Below the pieces are notes generated by a model. The model ran no database searches, was not told where the DNA came from, and worked only from the letters and a program-made list of their open reading frames with translations. The position numbers and the translations under genes are program-made. From Prasinococcaceae sp. CCMP 1430 (Eukaryota; Prasinodermophyta; Palmophyllophyceae; Prasinococcales; Prasinococcaceae), in assembly GCA_013416795.1 (NCBI GenBank), contig RQSC01000602.1:77224-116609 (forward strand): a stretch of 39,386 nucleotides of DNA, read 5' to 3'. Of this stretch, positions 26,983 through 37,433 are shown one piece after another (position 1 is the stretch's first letter; each line of letters opens with the position of its first letter).

Positions 26983-27827
26983 TGCCCGCAACGCGCCGCG
27001 GCAGCTTGCACTGGCGGCGGCGGGGCCCCTGCAATTTGTCAGCGCACGGGCGGCTGTTTGCGGGCGGGCGGGACCACGGGCCGCTCGCGCCGCTGGAAGG
27101 TTGTGAGGGGGGGCGGCAGGAATAAGGACCCGGCGAGGGCCAGCCTGGGCGGCTCCCTTGACGGCCCGCGACGAATGCGCCGCTCGCGCTGGCGCCCTCG
27201 CGTCGCGCAGCGCGGCGGTGTGGCGGTCGCGCGCCGGCGCGAGGGAGGCGCCGCCGCGCCGCGCTGCGCGCGCGCACGCGCTGCTCGCGGCGCGCGCAAT
27301 GCCACCACCCGCAGTTGCAATTGAATGGAGCGTGGCCGTCCAGTGGCGTCCATCGGCCGCAGCGCACACATCCACTTCCAGGCGGGACGTCGCGGGACGT
27401 CCCAGCCAATCAGAGCGCGCGTGGGAGGCACGTTATTGATACTTGTCAGTAGTACTAAAAAGTCTAATAAGCACGTTACTGTTCAGTACTAGATGTGCTG
27501 AACATGCACACGATGCATGTTGAGGTCGCCCGTGGTTGTACGTAATGTGTGATTTTGAATGACAAAACTTTTCGGAGTTGCACCACGTTGCTGAGGTCAG
27601 CGAGTCTCCCGCGGCGGGCCAGGACGAGCGGGCGCAGCGGGTGGGCGCCGACGGCGCACGCCGCGCGGACATGCCGCCCACGCTGGGCGCGCGTTGTGGT
27701 GGCGGACGGACGGAGGCGGGCACGGTGGCAGGGTCGCGGTGAGCGTCGCGGTGAGGGGACGGCGTCGATTGTGCAAGAAAAAGGCATTATTGATGAAAAA
27801 AAACGCATGGACGGCGCAGCGGCGCAC
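26983..27827. other. Upstream region of lipase / downstream of zinc transporter
   Basis: Ordinary GC-rich leader DNA next to the lipase, then a regulatory-looking motif cluster (27386-27410), then an AT-richer stretch (27435-27560) with short palindromes such as CAGTACTAG and CATGCACACGATGCATG. From 27790 an A-rich stretch (AAAAAAGGC... on the plus strand) may be the transporter 3' end. No gene is seen. Confidence 0.5.
27386..27410 (-). promoter_or_regulatory. Paired GACGTC palindromes beside a CCAAT box
   Basis: Two GACGTC palindromes (27386-27391 and 27396-27401) are spaced exactly ten bases apart, one helical turn. They are followed by AGCCAATCAG with CCAAT at 27406-27410. GACGTC is the core of CRE/bZIP sites and CCAAT the NF-Y site. 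They lie about 400 bases upstream of the lipase ATG. Confidence 0.5.
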
Positions 27828-29336
27828 TCAGACAGCCGTCGCGAGCACCAGCGCCCCCGCCTTGGCCTCCTCCAGCTGGAGCGCGCAGTCTTCGACGTCG
27901 AGGCCAGCGGCGCGGCACGCATCACTGGCCGCCGAAAGGACGCACGCGTGGTCGGCCCCGAAGCCACACTCGATGTGCGCGCTCAGGTGTGCGCTCGACG
28001 ACGTCACGCTCCACACGCGGAGGCGCCGCACGGCGACCACGCCCGGCAGCGATGCCAGCCTGCTTGCGAGCGCTTCCACGTCGACGTCCCGCGGCGCGCG
28101 CTGCATGAGCACCTCGAAGATCTCGCACGCGATGTTTTTGGTCATGCCCAGCACGAGCGCCACGAACAGGAACGTGCAGATCGGATCCAGCCTGTGCCAG
28201 GCGGGTTTCCACCACAGGACGGCGCCGACGAACGTCACCGCGCCGGTGTGCACCAGGTCGCCCACGATGTGCAGGTAGGCGGCTCGCAGATTCATGGAGG
28301 CCTTCGTCTGGCCGGACTGCGGCGCTTGCTGTTGGACCTGTTGCTGCTGCTTTGGTTTTGCCGACGTGCCAGTCGACGGGGGCGGCTTCCTCTTTCGCCG
28401 CGGCGGCCGCTTCGGCGTGGGCGATCCTCCGGTCCCGCCATTGGTCGTCGCCCCGTTCGTCAAAGCGTGCTCCACCCGGAGGAGCGAGCCCACGCTCTCC
28501 CCCGCGCTTGCCGCCTCGCCCGCCGCGCCAGTAGCGCCAGACGCGTCGCCGGCATCGCCCTTCCCTTTCACCTCCCCAACGCCCGGGATGCCAACGAAGT
28601 CGTGGAATCCCAACTCGTGGAGTCCGCACACACACTTATCCTCGCCCGGCCTGGCGTGCATCGCGTCGTGGAAGAAGAGCACGAGAATGATGTTGCAGCC
28701 GAAGGCGAAGAGCGCCGTAAAGAACATGACCTTGCCCTCGACCGCGCCATCGTCCGCGCGCAGCCGCCGCACAGCCTCCACGACAAGCGCAAGGCACACG
28801 CCCCAGATGATGGCCACGCTGGCCAGCGAGCCGAGCACCTCGGCGCGGCCCATGCCGAAGTTGTACGCGGGCGTCGCGGTGCGCGCGCCCAGGTGCGATG
28901 CGGCGAGAGCGATGCCGTACGCCACCGCGTCGCTCGCCATGTGCGCCGCGTCGGTCATGATTGCGAGGCTTCCCGCAATCGAGCCAAAGGTGAGCTCGAT
29001 GACGACGGCGGCCGACGACAGACAGAGCGCGACCACCAGCTTGTGGCGCGCGAGCAGCTCGGCCGCGGGCACCGCGCGCTCCAAATTCCGCTCGGACGCA
29101 AGGGGCGCGTGCGCGCGCGACGCGCACAGACCGCCGCCGGGCCGCGACGCGTCACCCCAGACCACCACGTCGCAACCTGCCTTCGCGCTGCCGTTCGCCG
29201 CCTTCTCCCCCCAGCCTGCCTTCGCGCTGCCGTTCGCCGCCTTCCCTCCCCCGTTGCCAAGCAGGCCGACGAGCGCTTCTGCATCCCCGTTGACATCCCC
29301 GCCCGCCAGGCCCCCGTTGAGATCGAGCCCGGCCAT
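27828..29336 (-). CDS. Cation diffusion facilitator (zinc transporter, ZnT/MTP-like)
   Basis: A single exon of 502 residues from ATG 29336. Six membrane segments are visible: KLVVALCLSSAAVVIELTFG, the TM2 metal site TDAAHMASDAVAYG, the signature FGMGRAEVLGSLASVAIIW, LFAFGCNIILVLFF, the TM5 site LHIVGDLVHTGAV, and DPICTFLFVALVLG. HxxxD pairs are present in TM2 and TM5, as in zinc-selective CDFs. Between TM4 and TM5 is a long Gly/Ala/Lys/Pro loop with a polyglutamine stretch (KQQQQVQQQ) in place of the usual His-rich loop. The C-terminal domain (VEALASRLASLPGV and LSAHIECGFG) is the usual metallochaperone-like dimer fold. It probably moves zinc into vacuoles or secretory compartments. The N-terminus contains a 13-residue direct duplication. 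Confidence 0.94.
   Translation of the reverse strand: MAGLDLNGGLAGGDVNGDAEALVGLLGNGGGKAANGSAKAGWGEKAANGSAKAGCDVVVWGDASRPGGGLCASRAHAPLASERNLERAVPAAELLARHKLVVALCLSSAAVVIELTFGSIAGSLAIMTDAAHMASDAVAYGIALAASHLGARTATPAYNFGMGRAEVLGSLASVAIIWGVCLALVVEAVRRLRADDGAVEGKVMFFTALFAFGCNIILVLFFHDAMHARPGEDKCVCGLHELGFHDFVGIPGVGEVKGKGDAGDASGATGAAGEAASAGESVGSLLRVEHALTNGATTNGGTGGSPTPKRPPRRKRKPPPSTGTSAKPKQQQQVQQQAPQSGQTKASMNLRAAYLHIVGDLVHTGAVTFVGAVLWWKPAWHRLDPICTFLFVALVLGMTKNIACEIFEVLMQRAPRDVDVEALASRLASLPGVVAVRRLRVWSVTSSSAHLSAHIECGFGADHACVLSAASDACRAAGLDVEDCALQLEEAKAGALVLATAV
29176..29245. repeat. 39-base direct duplication in the transporter N-terminus
   Basis: A near-perfect 30-base match starts at 29176 and again at 29215, encoding KAANGSAKAG twice. 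It preserves the frame. Confidence 0.85.
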
Positions 29337-30464
29337 CCCGCCCGCCGCTCACTTCCCCACCTCCCCCGACCCCACCCACCCTCCACGCGCGCGCGCCGCC
29401 CCTTCAGCGCGCCCCCCCCCACCCCCCCACCCCACCCACCCGCCCGCGTTCGCCGCAAGCCCCCGCGCCCGATGTTTCGTGTCGGTCGCGCGCACCTCGC
29501 GCATTTTAGGTCAAATCGACGAAAGGGTCCGATTCATTCATCACAACGCACTTCTTTCGGTCGGTTTGCCGTCCGGATAGTGTTGGGGTTTCGCGCGCGC
29601 GCGCCAGCCCGCGCGGCCGGCCCCCCTCGGGGGGGGGGGAGGGGGGACGCCGGCGGTGGCGCGGCGCGCGCGCGCCTTTGCGGTCAGATCGGTGAAAGGG
29701 TTCATATGAGGCCACCCGTAAGATGCGTTTTGACCGAGGGATGCGGAGGGTGGCACGTTGGGGTCGGGGCGGGGGTTTCGGGGCGCCACGTTTCACCCAC
29801 ACAGTTTTCAACGCGCGACACACTCTCGCGGCAGCAGATTCGAACGGAATCTCATCTTAAATTGAGGGTGTCTGTAATTTATGAAATATATTTTGATATT
29901 TGACATGATTTTAACGTAATATGTATGCCCGACCATCGCCTGTTCGGGGTGCGTGCGTGCACTGGCGGAATTCTGCGGACAGAATCGGCCGAGGGTCGGC
30001 GCGCCGCGGCACGAGTGCGCGCCTGGCCGGGGGGGGAGGGACCCTCGCCAGCCAAAGGGCGCGCGAGCTGCCCCGGCTCGACCTCCCTCCTGTGCGCGGG
30101 GGCGGGAGGAAGGAAAGGAAGGGCCGCGCCGGGCGTCGCGGAGAGCCACATGTCAGCTGCGGCTGGCGGGGCGGACGCCGCGCACGCGGCGTGCGCGCTG
30201 CGGCTCTGGCTGGGCGCCCAGCCAGCCAGCGCGCCCGGGATCGGGGGGCCTCGGCCGGGCCGCCCCGGCGGGCGGACAGCGCATTTTTTTTGGCGCGATA
30301 CCAGGGGCGCCATGGAGGACGCGATGTTTTTTATGTGCGTGGGAAATGACGTCCGGAGGCGCGGGATTTCGTCGGTCGCCGCGCAGTGCGGCGGCGGCCG
30401 CCGCCAGAGCGCGCGCAGCGGCTCTGCGGCATGAGCAGCACCGATGGTCTCCGCCAAGCGGAGA
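29337..30464. other. Intergenic region, zinc transporter to channel
   Basis: It holds a C-rich run (29413-29445), two distantly similar stretches around 29513 and 29682 (GGTCARATCG then GAAAGGG), and an AT-rich island at 29855-29925 (many TTT/AAA and ATATATT words). GC-rich sequence follows up to the channel stop. Both neighbours are transcribed leftward. No convincing gene is seen; open frames here are GC-driven. Confidence 0.5.
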
Positions 30465-33400
30465 TTAGGAGCGTGCGAGTGCGCGCCTCGCGCCCACCGA
30501 CGCGCGCTCGAAGCACCCCAGCAGAGATTCCACGCTGGGCGACCTCGCACCGTCTAGCGCGACGGCCAGCGAGCTCTGCGTGAGGACGAAGGCCTCGCAC
30601 GACGCCAACGCTCGCGCGCGGCGCAATTCGCGGCCGGCGAGCACGCACGGTGCGTCCGCCACCATCTCAGCCTGGCCACGTCGTCCTCTGCGTACCTGGA
30701 CCTTTCCCCTCACGACGAAGAGCACTGCCTCTGGATCTTTGCTACTGAGCGCCCTGCGGCATAGGCGGTCGCCCGGCTCGAACAACCGTGGGCGCAGCAT
30801 AGCACGCAGCGAGGCCTCCTGCTCGGGGCTCACGAGCGAAAGTGCCCTCCCTCGCCGACGGGCGCCAGCCGAGCGCCGCACGAGATTCGCGCGCTCGGAG
30901 TTGGAGAAGAGCACCTCGTTGAGCAGGGCCTCGGCACCGGCGCGCGCACTAGGTGACAACCCGATGCACACAATGCTGTCGCCCTGCGCATACACGCGTG
31001 AGCTCCCCTTTCGCGGCACCAGGTGGGGCACGCAACCCTCTGGCACGTAACCAAATGCCGCATAACCGAACGCCCTGGCCCTGCGGAGTACCTCAAGGTA
31101 GCGCACGGGTGTGTCGGCGTGCGCCCCTCCCTCGCTTACCTCAAGAAGACGTGCTGCGGGCACCAGGAGTACCTCCGCGCCCCCGACTGCAAGGAGTTCC
31201 TTGCCCACGGCACCGTAGCCCTCCTCGGAGACAGTCTGCCAAATTCCTCCTGCAGTGAGTTCTAAAGGCAGCATGAGTTCTACCCATGGCAGCGCGTCCT
31301 CAGCCGTGTCGAGGGCACTCGCGGCCGCATCGCGCTCCTCTGACTTTGCTTGTGCGGGTGTGCCATTGGTTGACGCGGCAGTTGCGGAGAAATTGTTCAC
31401 CAGCTCAATCGACTCCGGCTCGGAGGCCAAGCCGATCACGCGCGGCGGGGTATATGGAGCCCCTTTCCGTTCGGCAGACGTCGCCCTGTTGTGCACCTGT
31501 TCCTCTAGCAGCAGAAGGCTCGCCATAAGGCGCGCATCGCCGCTGCCGGCCTCGCTTGCCAGCGCTGATGCGGCACCAGTGGGGTCACTGGCAGCATCGG
31601 CGAGGACAACGACGCAGTCGGCGTCCGCGGCACCGACCTTGCTGATCCCGCGAGCATCTGTGATAGTACCATCGACAAAGGTCAGAGTCACGCCTTGTTC
31701 CGTGTCCGGGACTGGCAATGAGTCGTCGGAGCTGTCACGAGTGTTCTCTTCGCTCGGGGCGGCGCCCTGGCTGGCATGGTCTGGCCCGTCGGTGCCGCCT
31801 TTTGCAGGCGTGCGACCTTTGGAGTTCCGGCCTGCCGTCGACGGCAGTCCCCGCATGGCCTTGCCCTCGGCATCCATCGCCATGACACGCATCCTGGCAC
31901 CCTCGGCAGCCGAGAGCACAGAAATCTCCGATCCGGGCGGCAGGATGCCAACGAGCGCGCGGGCAAGCGGCACGCACGTGCCGTCGTCCCAGCCCAGGAG
32001 GGCGATCTTTTGCGGGCGGGATGTCGGCGGAACGAAGGTAGGCAAGGCCACCTGCTCGAGCGCATCGAGATCCGGAAGATCTTGCGCGGATACATCAGAG
32101 ACCGAGCCATCTCCGTCTCCGGTAGCAGGTCCTGAGGATCCGGCGCCGTCCGCGCCGGCAGCCGCTGTCGTCGCCGAGGCGTCTGCCGTGGCTTGTTGTA
32201 CGTCGGCCCTTGTGATGTCGTATGGCACCAGCGTCTTGCTACCGGAGACTACGACAAGCTTGTCATCCGCTTCTAGCGCGAGCGACGCTCGCGCGCCGGG
32301 GCCCAGGCGAACAATGCCACGATCCGCCGCCCACACCTGTGGCGATGACTCGATCGTGCCTTCACTGTCCGAGCAATCGACGTCCGTCTCGTCGCTGGAC
32401 CCAACTTCCTCCGACGAGGAGTCCTCGTCGTCGTCCACGAGTCCCTGGATCAGGCCAATCACATCCGCACCTTCAAACGCAGCCACGGTCTCCCCGAAGG
32501 GCCGGCCGACGAATCTGTCAGGGACGGGCTCGATGTAAATTTCGCATGTGTCGGGAGTCTGCAACATCAGTTGCGCGAATATGGGCGCCACGCCTGGCTG
32601 TAGGCACGCGCGCGCAAGCACGCGCGCGAGATCGCGGCGGGCGTCCACGATGCTGACAGTCACATTTGATCCGGTGCCCTCCAGCATCCGACGCGCGGCA
32701 AGGGTCACCATCGCCGAGGAGCGCTGGATGAGCACGGAGCACCTGTTGTCGCAGTTGGTCGAAAGCACCTTGGCCGCGCTCAGCACCGTAGCTGCCATGA
32801 GCGCCGCTTGTGGCGTGGAGTCCTCGTCGTCGTCATCTCCCCCCACGCCATCTGGCTCGAGCACAATCACCCTCGCCGCGCTCGACAGGCTCGCGAGATT
32901 CTCCAGATCGGCGACGGACCAAGGGCGGCCCTTGCGAATGACCACATTCTCGTCCGTTGCGACGCCCTCCGCCTGCAGCGCCGCTTCCACGTCCTCCTTC
33001 GGCATCGCGCTCAGGATCACCACCGTGCCGCGGACGGGCGCCTCGCGGAGAGGCGAGTCAGCGCCGCCGTTCGTGGCCACGTGGATTTGCCGCACGAGCA
33101 TTGGTATGAGACCGCGCTGGAAGCCTAGCACGACGGTGTGGTCCTCCTCTACGACGTTCAGGTTGCCTTCCTTCACTGCGGAGACCGCCATCGAAGCACC
33201 CGCGCTAACGAAGCCCACGAGGATCGAAAAAGTGAAAATCCCAGACAGGCTTAGCAGCTTGACGATGGTCAACTTGAGTGCTGACGTCTCGCCCTCGAAG
33301 CCACCGGCGGTCTGCAGCGCGTACGCCTTGAAGATTGCCGCGTTCAGGCTCATTCCGGTGTCGGCGCTCACGCGCCAGTACGCCACCCCGCCGACCACCA

Positions 33401-33833
33401 CCGCGCCGAGGCTCAGGAGCAGCAGCATGAGAATGCGCGAGCCAATGCCCGCACGCAAGAGCTGCTGCGCGGCGTAGGTGGCGCGTTCGCCCAGCGTGGG
33501 CGGCCGCTTCTCGAGCGCCGCGCGCCGAGCCGCTCGCCGAGCCGCGGCGCTGGAGGGGTCGAGCGTGGGCAGAGCCACGGCCACGTCGGTTCGCGGTTCC
33601 ACCATTGCTGCGGCGGCCTGCAGCGGTGCCGCCGCGGCCGCTGCGGCTGCTGCGCGCCGCGCGAGCGCGGCCGCCAACGCCTGGCCGATGGCGGCGGTGG
33701 CGCAAGCCACCGTAAGGAGGAGGATTCCGCCCCCGAAGGCGTCCTGTGCCGCCTGTGCTGGGTCGGCAAAGACCTCCTTGTGCGTAGCTCCCATCTTCAG
33801 GGACTGCAAATGCGCCACCGCGCGGGCGAGCAT
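30465..33833 (-). CDS. CASTOR/POLLUX-like ion channel with RCK domains and a C-terminal CNB-like module
   Basis: The frame ends at 30465 and is open to 34037. The first in-frame ATG is at 33833, giving 1122 residues, but coding-like acidic sequence continues upstream, so an earlier exon is likely. Features in order: a hydrophobic GGILLLTVACATAAIG helix, an Ala-rich segment, SRILMLLLLSLGAVVVGGVAYW, a pore-like loop LQTAGGFEGE, and LSLSGIFTFSILVGFVSAG. Then comes the family hallmark NLNVVEEDHTVVLGF, which opens an RCK/TrkA-N domain (about 33150-32500). An acidic Ser/Asp linker (EDSSSEEVGSSDETDVDCSD) precedes a second RCK-like domain (RPQKIALLGWDDG onward, about 32030-31000). The last 120 residues (RLFEPGDRLC, VLFVVRGKVQVRRG) resemble a cyclic-nucleotide-binding fold. 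Plant relatives are nuclear or plastid envelope cation channels. Confidence 0.8.
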   Translation of the reverse strand: MLARAVAHLQSLKMGATHKEVFADPAQAAQDAFGGGILLLTVACATAAIGQALAAALARRAAAAAAAAAPLQAAAAMVEPRTDVAVALPTLDPSSAAARRAARRAALEKRPPTLGERATYAAQQLLRAGIGSRILMLLLLSLGAVVVGGVAYWRVSADTGMSLNAAIFKAYALQTAGGFEGETSALKLTIVKLLSLSGIFTFSILVGFVSAGASMAVSAVKEGNLNVVEEDHTVVLGFQRGLIPMLVRQIHVATNGGADSPLREAPVRGTVVILSAMPKEDVEAALQAEGVATDENVVIRKGRPWSVADLENLASLSSAARVIVLEPDGVGGDDDDEDSTPQAALMAATVLSAAKVLSTNCDNRCSVLIQRSSAMVTLAARRMLEGTGSNVTVSIVDARRDLARVLARACLQPGVAPIFAQLMLQTPDTCEIYIEPVPDRFVGRPFGETVAAFEGADVIGLIQGLVDDDEDSSSEEVGSSDETDVDCSDSEGTIESSPQVWAADRGIVRLGPGARASLALEADDKLVVVSGSKTLVPYDITRADVQQATADASATTAAAGADGAGSSGPATGDGDGSVSDVSAQDLPDLDALEQVALPTFVPPTSRPQKIALLGWDDGTCVPLARALVGILPPGSEISVLSAAEGARMRVMAMDAEGKAMRGLPSTAGRNSKGRTPAKGGTDGPDHASQGAAPSEENTRDSSDDSLPVPDTEQGVTLTFVDGTITDARGISKVGAADADCVVVLADAASDPTGAASALASEAGSGDARLMASLLLLEEQVHNRATSAERKGAPYTPPRVIGLASEPESIELVNNFSATAASTNGTPAQAKSEERDAAASALDTAEDALPWVELMLPLELTAGGIWQTVSEEGYGAVGKELLAVGGAEVLLVPAARLLEVSEGGAHADTPVRYLEVLRRARAFGYAAFGYVPEGCVPHLVPRKGSSRVYAQGDSIVCIGLSPSARAGAEALLNEVLFSNSERANLVRRSAGARRRGRALSLVSPEQEASLRAMLRPRLFEPGDRLCRRALSSKDPEAVLFVVRGKVQVRRGRRGQAEMVADAPCVLAGRELRRARALASCEAFVLTQSSLAVALDGARSPSVESLLGCFERASVGARRALARS

Positions 33834-34302
33834 CGTCTCGTCCTCACCGTCGTTGCCAACATCGGACCCGGCCAGCACCGCCTCGCCCTGCTCGCCCTCG
33901 GCCCTCTCGCCGGCGACGAGCGCCGCTGCTTCGGCGAGTTCGCCCTCGGCCCCATCATGATCACCCGCGGTGCCGCCCGCCAACCGCGCCGTTGCGCGGG
34001 GTGCCGCGGAGCGCGCCCGTCCAAAACGCGCGGGCACGCAGCGCGCCGATCACCGAGGTGGACGGCGACGGTCCCTTCGCCGGCGCCACCGTCGAGCTGT
34101 TGGATGCTGACGCGCGCGTCGTGGCGGCCATCGCGCCGGCTGGCACCTCCACGATGGGCGCCCTGACCGCCCTGGCCCCTCCGTGTGGCGCCCTGCATCC
34201 ACACCCGCACCGCCGCGCGCCCGCGATCGGAGCGCGCACCGCCAAAAGATCCGACACGCGCGATAAAAATATCTTCCGCGAGCCCGACGAGCGCATCGAC
34301 AT

Positions 34303-34760
34303 TGGGCTCGCGTGCGCGTGTATGCGCGCACACAGAACTCCACCGAGGCGTGCATGTCCACTCTAGAGGCAGCGACCACGCCACCATGCAGAGTCATTAA
34401 TGGTGCGCCACACATGGACTGGGACAAACATCGTGACACGCCAGGCCAAGGCGCCGTTCGATTTTGTTCGTGATATTGAAGATGCGCCAAAACGCAATCT
34501 GATACGTCCTTCGAAGCGGTCCGCCTCCCGAGTCGCGACGAGGGCGTCGGCGCGCGATCCACACACCCGTCGCTGTTGGCGCCGCACAGTGCCGCGCTGG
34601 CGGCGAGGACACGCACGCTCGCGGCGGCGGCGCACCCGTGCGTCTGCGGCCTGGGGGCACTCCCGGGACTCGCGCGCGAAGCGGGCGGAGGCAGCTGCCT
34701 GCGCGCTTTGCTCGTGTTGACTGCCACTTACAACTCGAGCGAGCGCTCGCCAGTGCGCGC
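34303..34760. other. Region upstream of the channel
   Basis: This may hold 5' exon(s) of the channel. An ATG at 34302-34300 (minus) opens MSMRSSGSRKIFLSRVSD, a basic, Ser-rich stretch that could be a targeting leader, but I cannot fix the splice to the main frame. The rest up to the phosphatase stop at 34761 shows no clear gene. Confidence 0.3.
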
Positions 34761-36403
34761 CTAAATACCCGCCAGCCACGGCTGGGAGTGCACGGCCAAC
34801 GAAGCGGCGACCGGCCATCCTCCCGCCTCATCGTTGGTGCCCAGCACGTAGTGGGCGCTGAGAGTGCGCACGGCGTCAGAAGGTGGGCCAAGCACGTCCA
34901 ACTCGCACGCATGCACGCTCGCGCGCGCCTGCACCAGCGCAGCGACAAGACGCACCTCTCCTTGAGCGCCTCGGACCCATTTCCCATCGCGCAGCGCACG
35001 CCAGCGGCGGCGAGCAGCGCGACGTCGTTCTCGCCGTCACCGATTGCCATGACGTCGGACATGGTCAGCCCTCTGTCCACGCGCGGGGCACCGGCGTGTC
35101 AGCGCTTCATCCACACGGACACGACTGCGCGCTGCACGCTTGTGCGTGCAGCAATGCCGCGACATCTGCGCACGCACCTCCCCGCGTATGCATGCTCCAG
35201 CGCCTTCTGCACGCCCACGGCCTTGTCGACCCCCGCCGGCTGCAACTCAAGCATGCCCTCCAGCGCACGCGTTGTCGCGCAATCAAAAGTGCCGCACAGC
35301 TCCGCCTCGATGCCTGTGCGCGCGGCGACCACGTCCTCCTCCGACCCCATGAAGATGACCTTGTGCGCCGGGTTACCCGCCTCGACAAACGCTGCCAGGT
35401 CACCCACGGCCTCTGGGGTGGGCTCGCTGTACGCGAGCAGCCGGTCGGAGTGCTCGTCGGTGTGCGCACACACGATGCGCTCTGCACTGTACAGCACCAG
35501 CGTGAGCCCACGCGAGCGCGCGCTCTCAACGGCCGCAGCGACGGCACCGGGTGGGAGCGTGCGCTCAAATATGACCTACACGCACGTGTTTCGAAGGCGT
35601 GTAGGCACGAGCGTATGCGTCATGGGCACTTGGGTGTCAACGAGCATGGCCGCGCCAACACGCTGGCATGCGCGCGCGCGCGCGCGCGCGAAGGCGCATT
35701 CCCGAGGGCGCGCACACCACCCAAGACACACTTTCGCGGCCGCGTCGCGCCACAGCCGGGGCGCACCTCTCCTTTGCCGCGCCGCATATCCGAAGTCACG
35801 TACAGGCCCTGCAGGAAGACGCCCGGCGTGCCCTCCAGCCCGAGTGCCTCCGCCACATCTTCAACCCACGGCCCCCGCGCCTTGCCTGTCGCCAGCAGCA
35901 GGTCGATGCCTGCTGCCCTGAGCTCACGTGCAGCCTGTGCGCGTGCGCGCGGGCACGTGTGCGCGCAAGGGCGAGCGGATGGCCGCGTGAGGACAGCGGA
36001 TACGACCGTGTGAGCGAACGGACGCGCGTGCACGCGCACAACGCGGTGCGCATGTGCGTGCGCGTTCCGGACGCGCTCGCGCAGGGGCCGCGCGCAGGTG
36101 CGAGCAGTGGCAAAGCACACACACCTGGATGTTCGCCTGCGAGAGTTTGTGGTGCGAATTCAGCAGTGTACCGTCGACATCAGTGGCGACGAGTTTGACG
36201 ACGCTCTGCGGCGAGGGCCAGTGCCCGCTGCCCCACTCGAAGCTCAGCTGCGGTTGCAGCTCCGCCTCGCCGATGCCGTCGGCGGCGTCGAGCGCGGCCG
36301 CGCGCAAACGCGCACACGGCTTGCCAGCGCGGCGCGAGCGCGAGCGCGTACGAGAAAACACTCCCCTGCACGCATCGCCCGCGCGCATAACACCTATAGC
36401 CAT
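34761..36403 (-). CDS. Cof-type HAD-superfamily hydrolase
   Basis: Five exons: 36403-36125, 35934-35767, 35575-35178, 35072-34956 and 34857-34761. They join in phase to 352 residues. Donors are GTGTGT, GTGCGC, GTGCGT and GTGCGT. HAD motif I is KLVATDVDGTLLNSHH (nucleophile Asp), motif II LLLATGKARG, motif III Lys in AGVDKAVGVQKALE, and motif IV MAIGDGENDVALLAAAG. The cap domain lies between motifs II and III, in the type IIB (Cof) position. The end, HYVLGTNDEAGG then VHSQPWLAGI, replaces the usual 'A.YVT..N.EDGVA' tail. Members dephosphorylate sugar phosphates, FMN or pyridoxal phosphate; the substrate is not predictable. The N-terminal 60 residues are Arg/Ala-rich and may be a targeting sequence, or the start may lie in an unseen exon. 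Confidence 0.88.
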
Positions 36404-37433
36404 CGCGCGCAGCCTCCGCGCAGAGCGCCCGCTCGGTGGTCACAGGGAACTCCCTACCCGCACTCGCCCGCCCGCCAGACCCGCGCCCCCGAGGTGCTGC
36501 GCGCCGCCGCCCGGCGTCGCGGGCGCGCCTCGTCCTCGTTCGAGTGTGTGGCGCCGCCCTCGCTCCCATGGGCCCCCGCCTCCTTCTCCTCCACCGGTGC
36601 CCGCTGCTCCCCTCGAGAGCCCCCCTTCCCGGGCGCGCGCTCGTCAGTGGCACCTCCATCGCCCTGCACTGCTGCCGCATCACCGCCCGCATCACAGCGG
36701 CCCCGTGCGCGCGCCCTGCGTCCAGTTCTTGCGGAGGTGGTGGCCGGGAGGTGCGGGAGGTGGAGGGAGGGAGGGGAGCAGAAGAAGGGGAGAGGGGGGC
36801 GCGCCGGCGGCGCGCGCGCCGCGCGCCGCGCGGCGTATGTCACCCCGCGCGCAGCCACACGCGCGGCAGCGCCACACACACCCCCCTTCTTCCCCGATTC
36901 CCTTCGCATCCCACGCCCTGCATCCTCTGTCTGCCCCAGCCTCTCCCACGCGCGGATCAAAAGTCCCGTGTCACCACGGGACGGACACAGAATTCGAAGG
37001 GAGCTCCCGGACCACGCTCGCAGTCAGGCCCGACCGACCGACCGACCGTGCCAACATGTGGATTGGGATAATATCCTGTCTATACCCGGCCTCGATGTTA
37101 ACAGCGCCCTGCCTGTGCGAGTCTGTTTCCGGTGTCCCGGCCCCGGCCAGCGTCCCCACCATTTTTAATTTCTTTTTTTTCCTTTTCCTTTTCCCGGACG
37201 GCCACGATCCCATCCGTGCGTGGGATCCACGTGGACCCACCGGCACTAGTACAGCACAGGACAGCTTCGTCGTCGGTCGGAGCTCGGCATTTTGGAAAAA
37301 AAAAAACGCGCGCGATCCGGCGCGGCGGGCGCGCGAGAGGCACCCGGCCCGCGGCCGCGGCGCGACGCTCGGTGTTACGGTTGAGTATTTAGGGTTTATC
37401 CCATCTTCTGTACAGGGTTAAGTATGTCCCTTT

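Noticed and set aside
29513-29720. Two similar stretches 169 bases apart (GGTCARATCG... GAAAGGG)
   Set aside because: Similarity is limited to about 20 bases and fades; too weak to call a repeat family.
27549-29903. Plus-strand open frame of 784 codons over the zinc transporter
   Set aside because: Antisense of the CDF transporter; it extends through non-coding DNA and lacks any recognisable domain.
33992-34366. Plus-strand frame reading DGDGPFAGATVELLDADARV
   Set aside because: It looks protein-like, but both strands have good codon statistics here, and it has no continuation or recognised family. The location fits the 5' end of the channel gene better.
37388-37398. Telomere-like TTTAGGGTTT
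   Set aside because: A single copy only, inside ordinary intergenic DNA.
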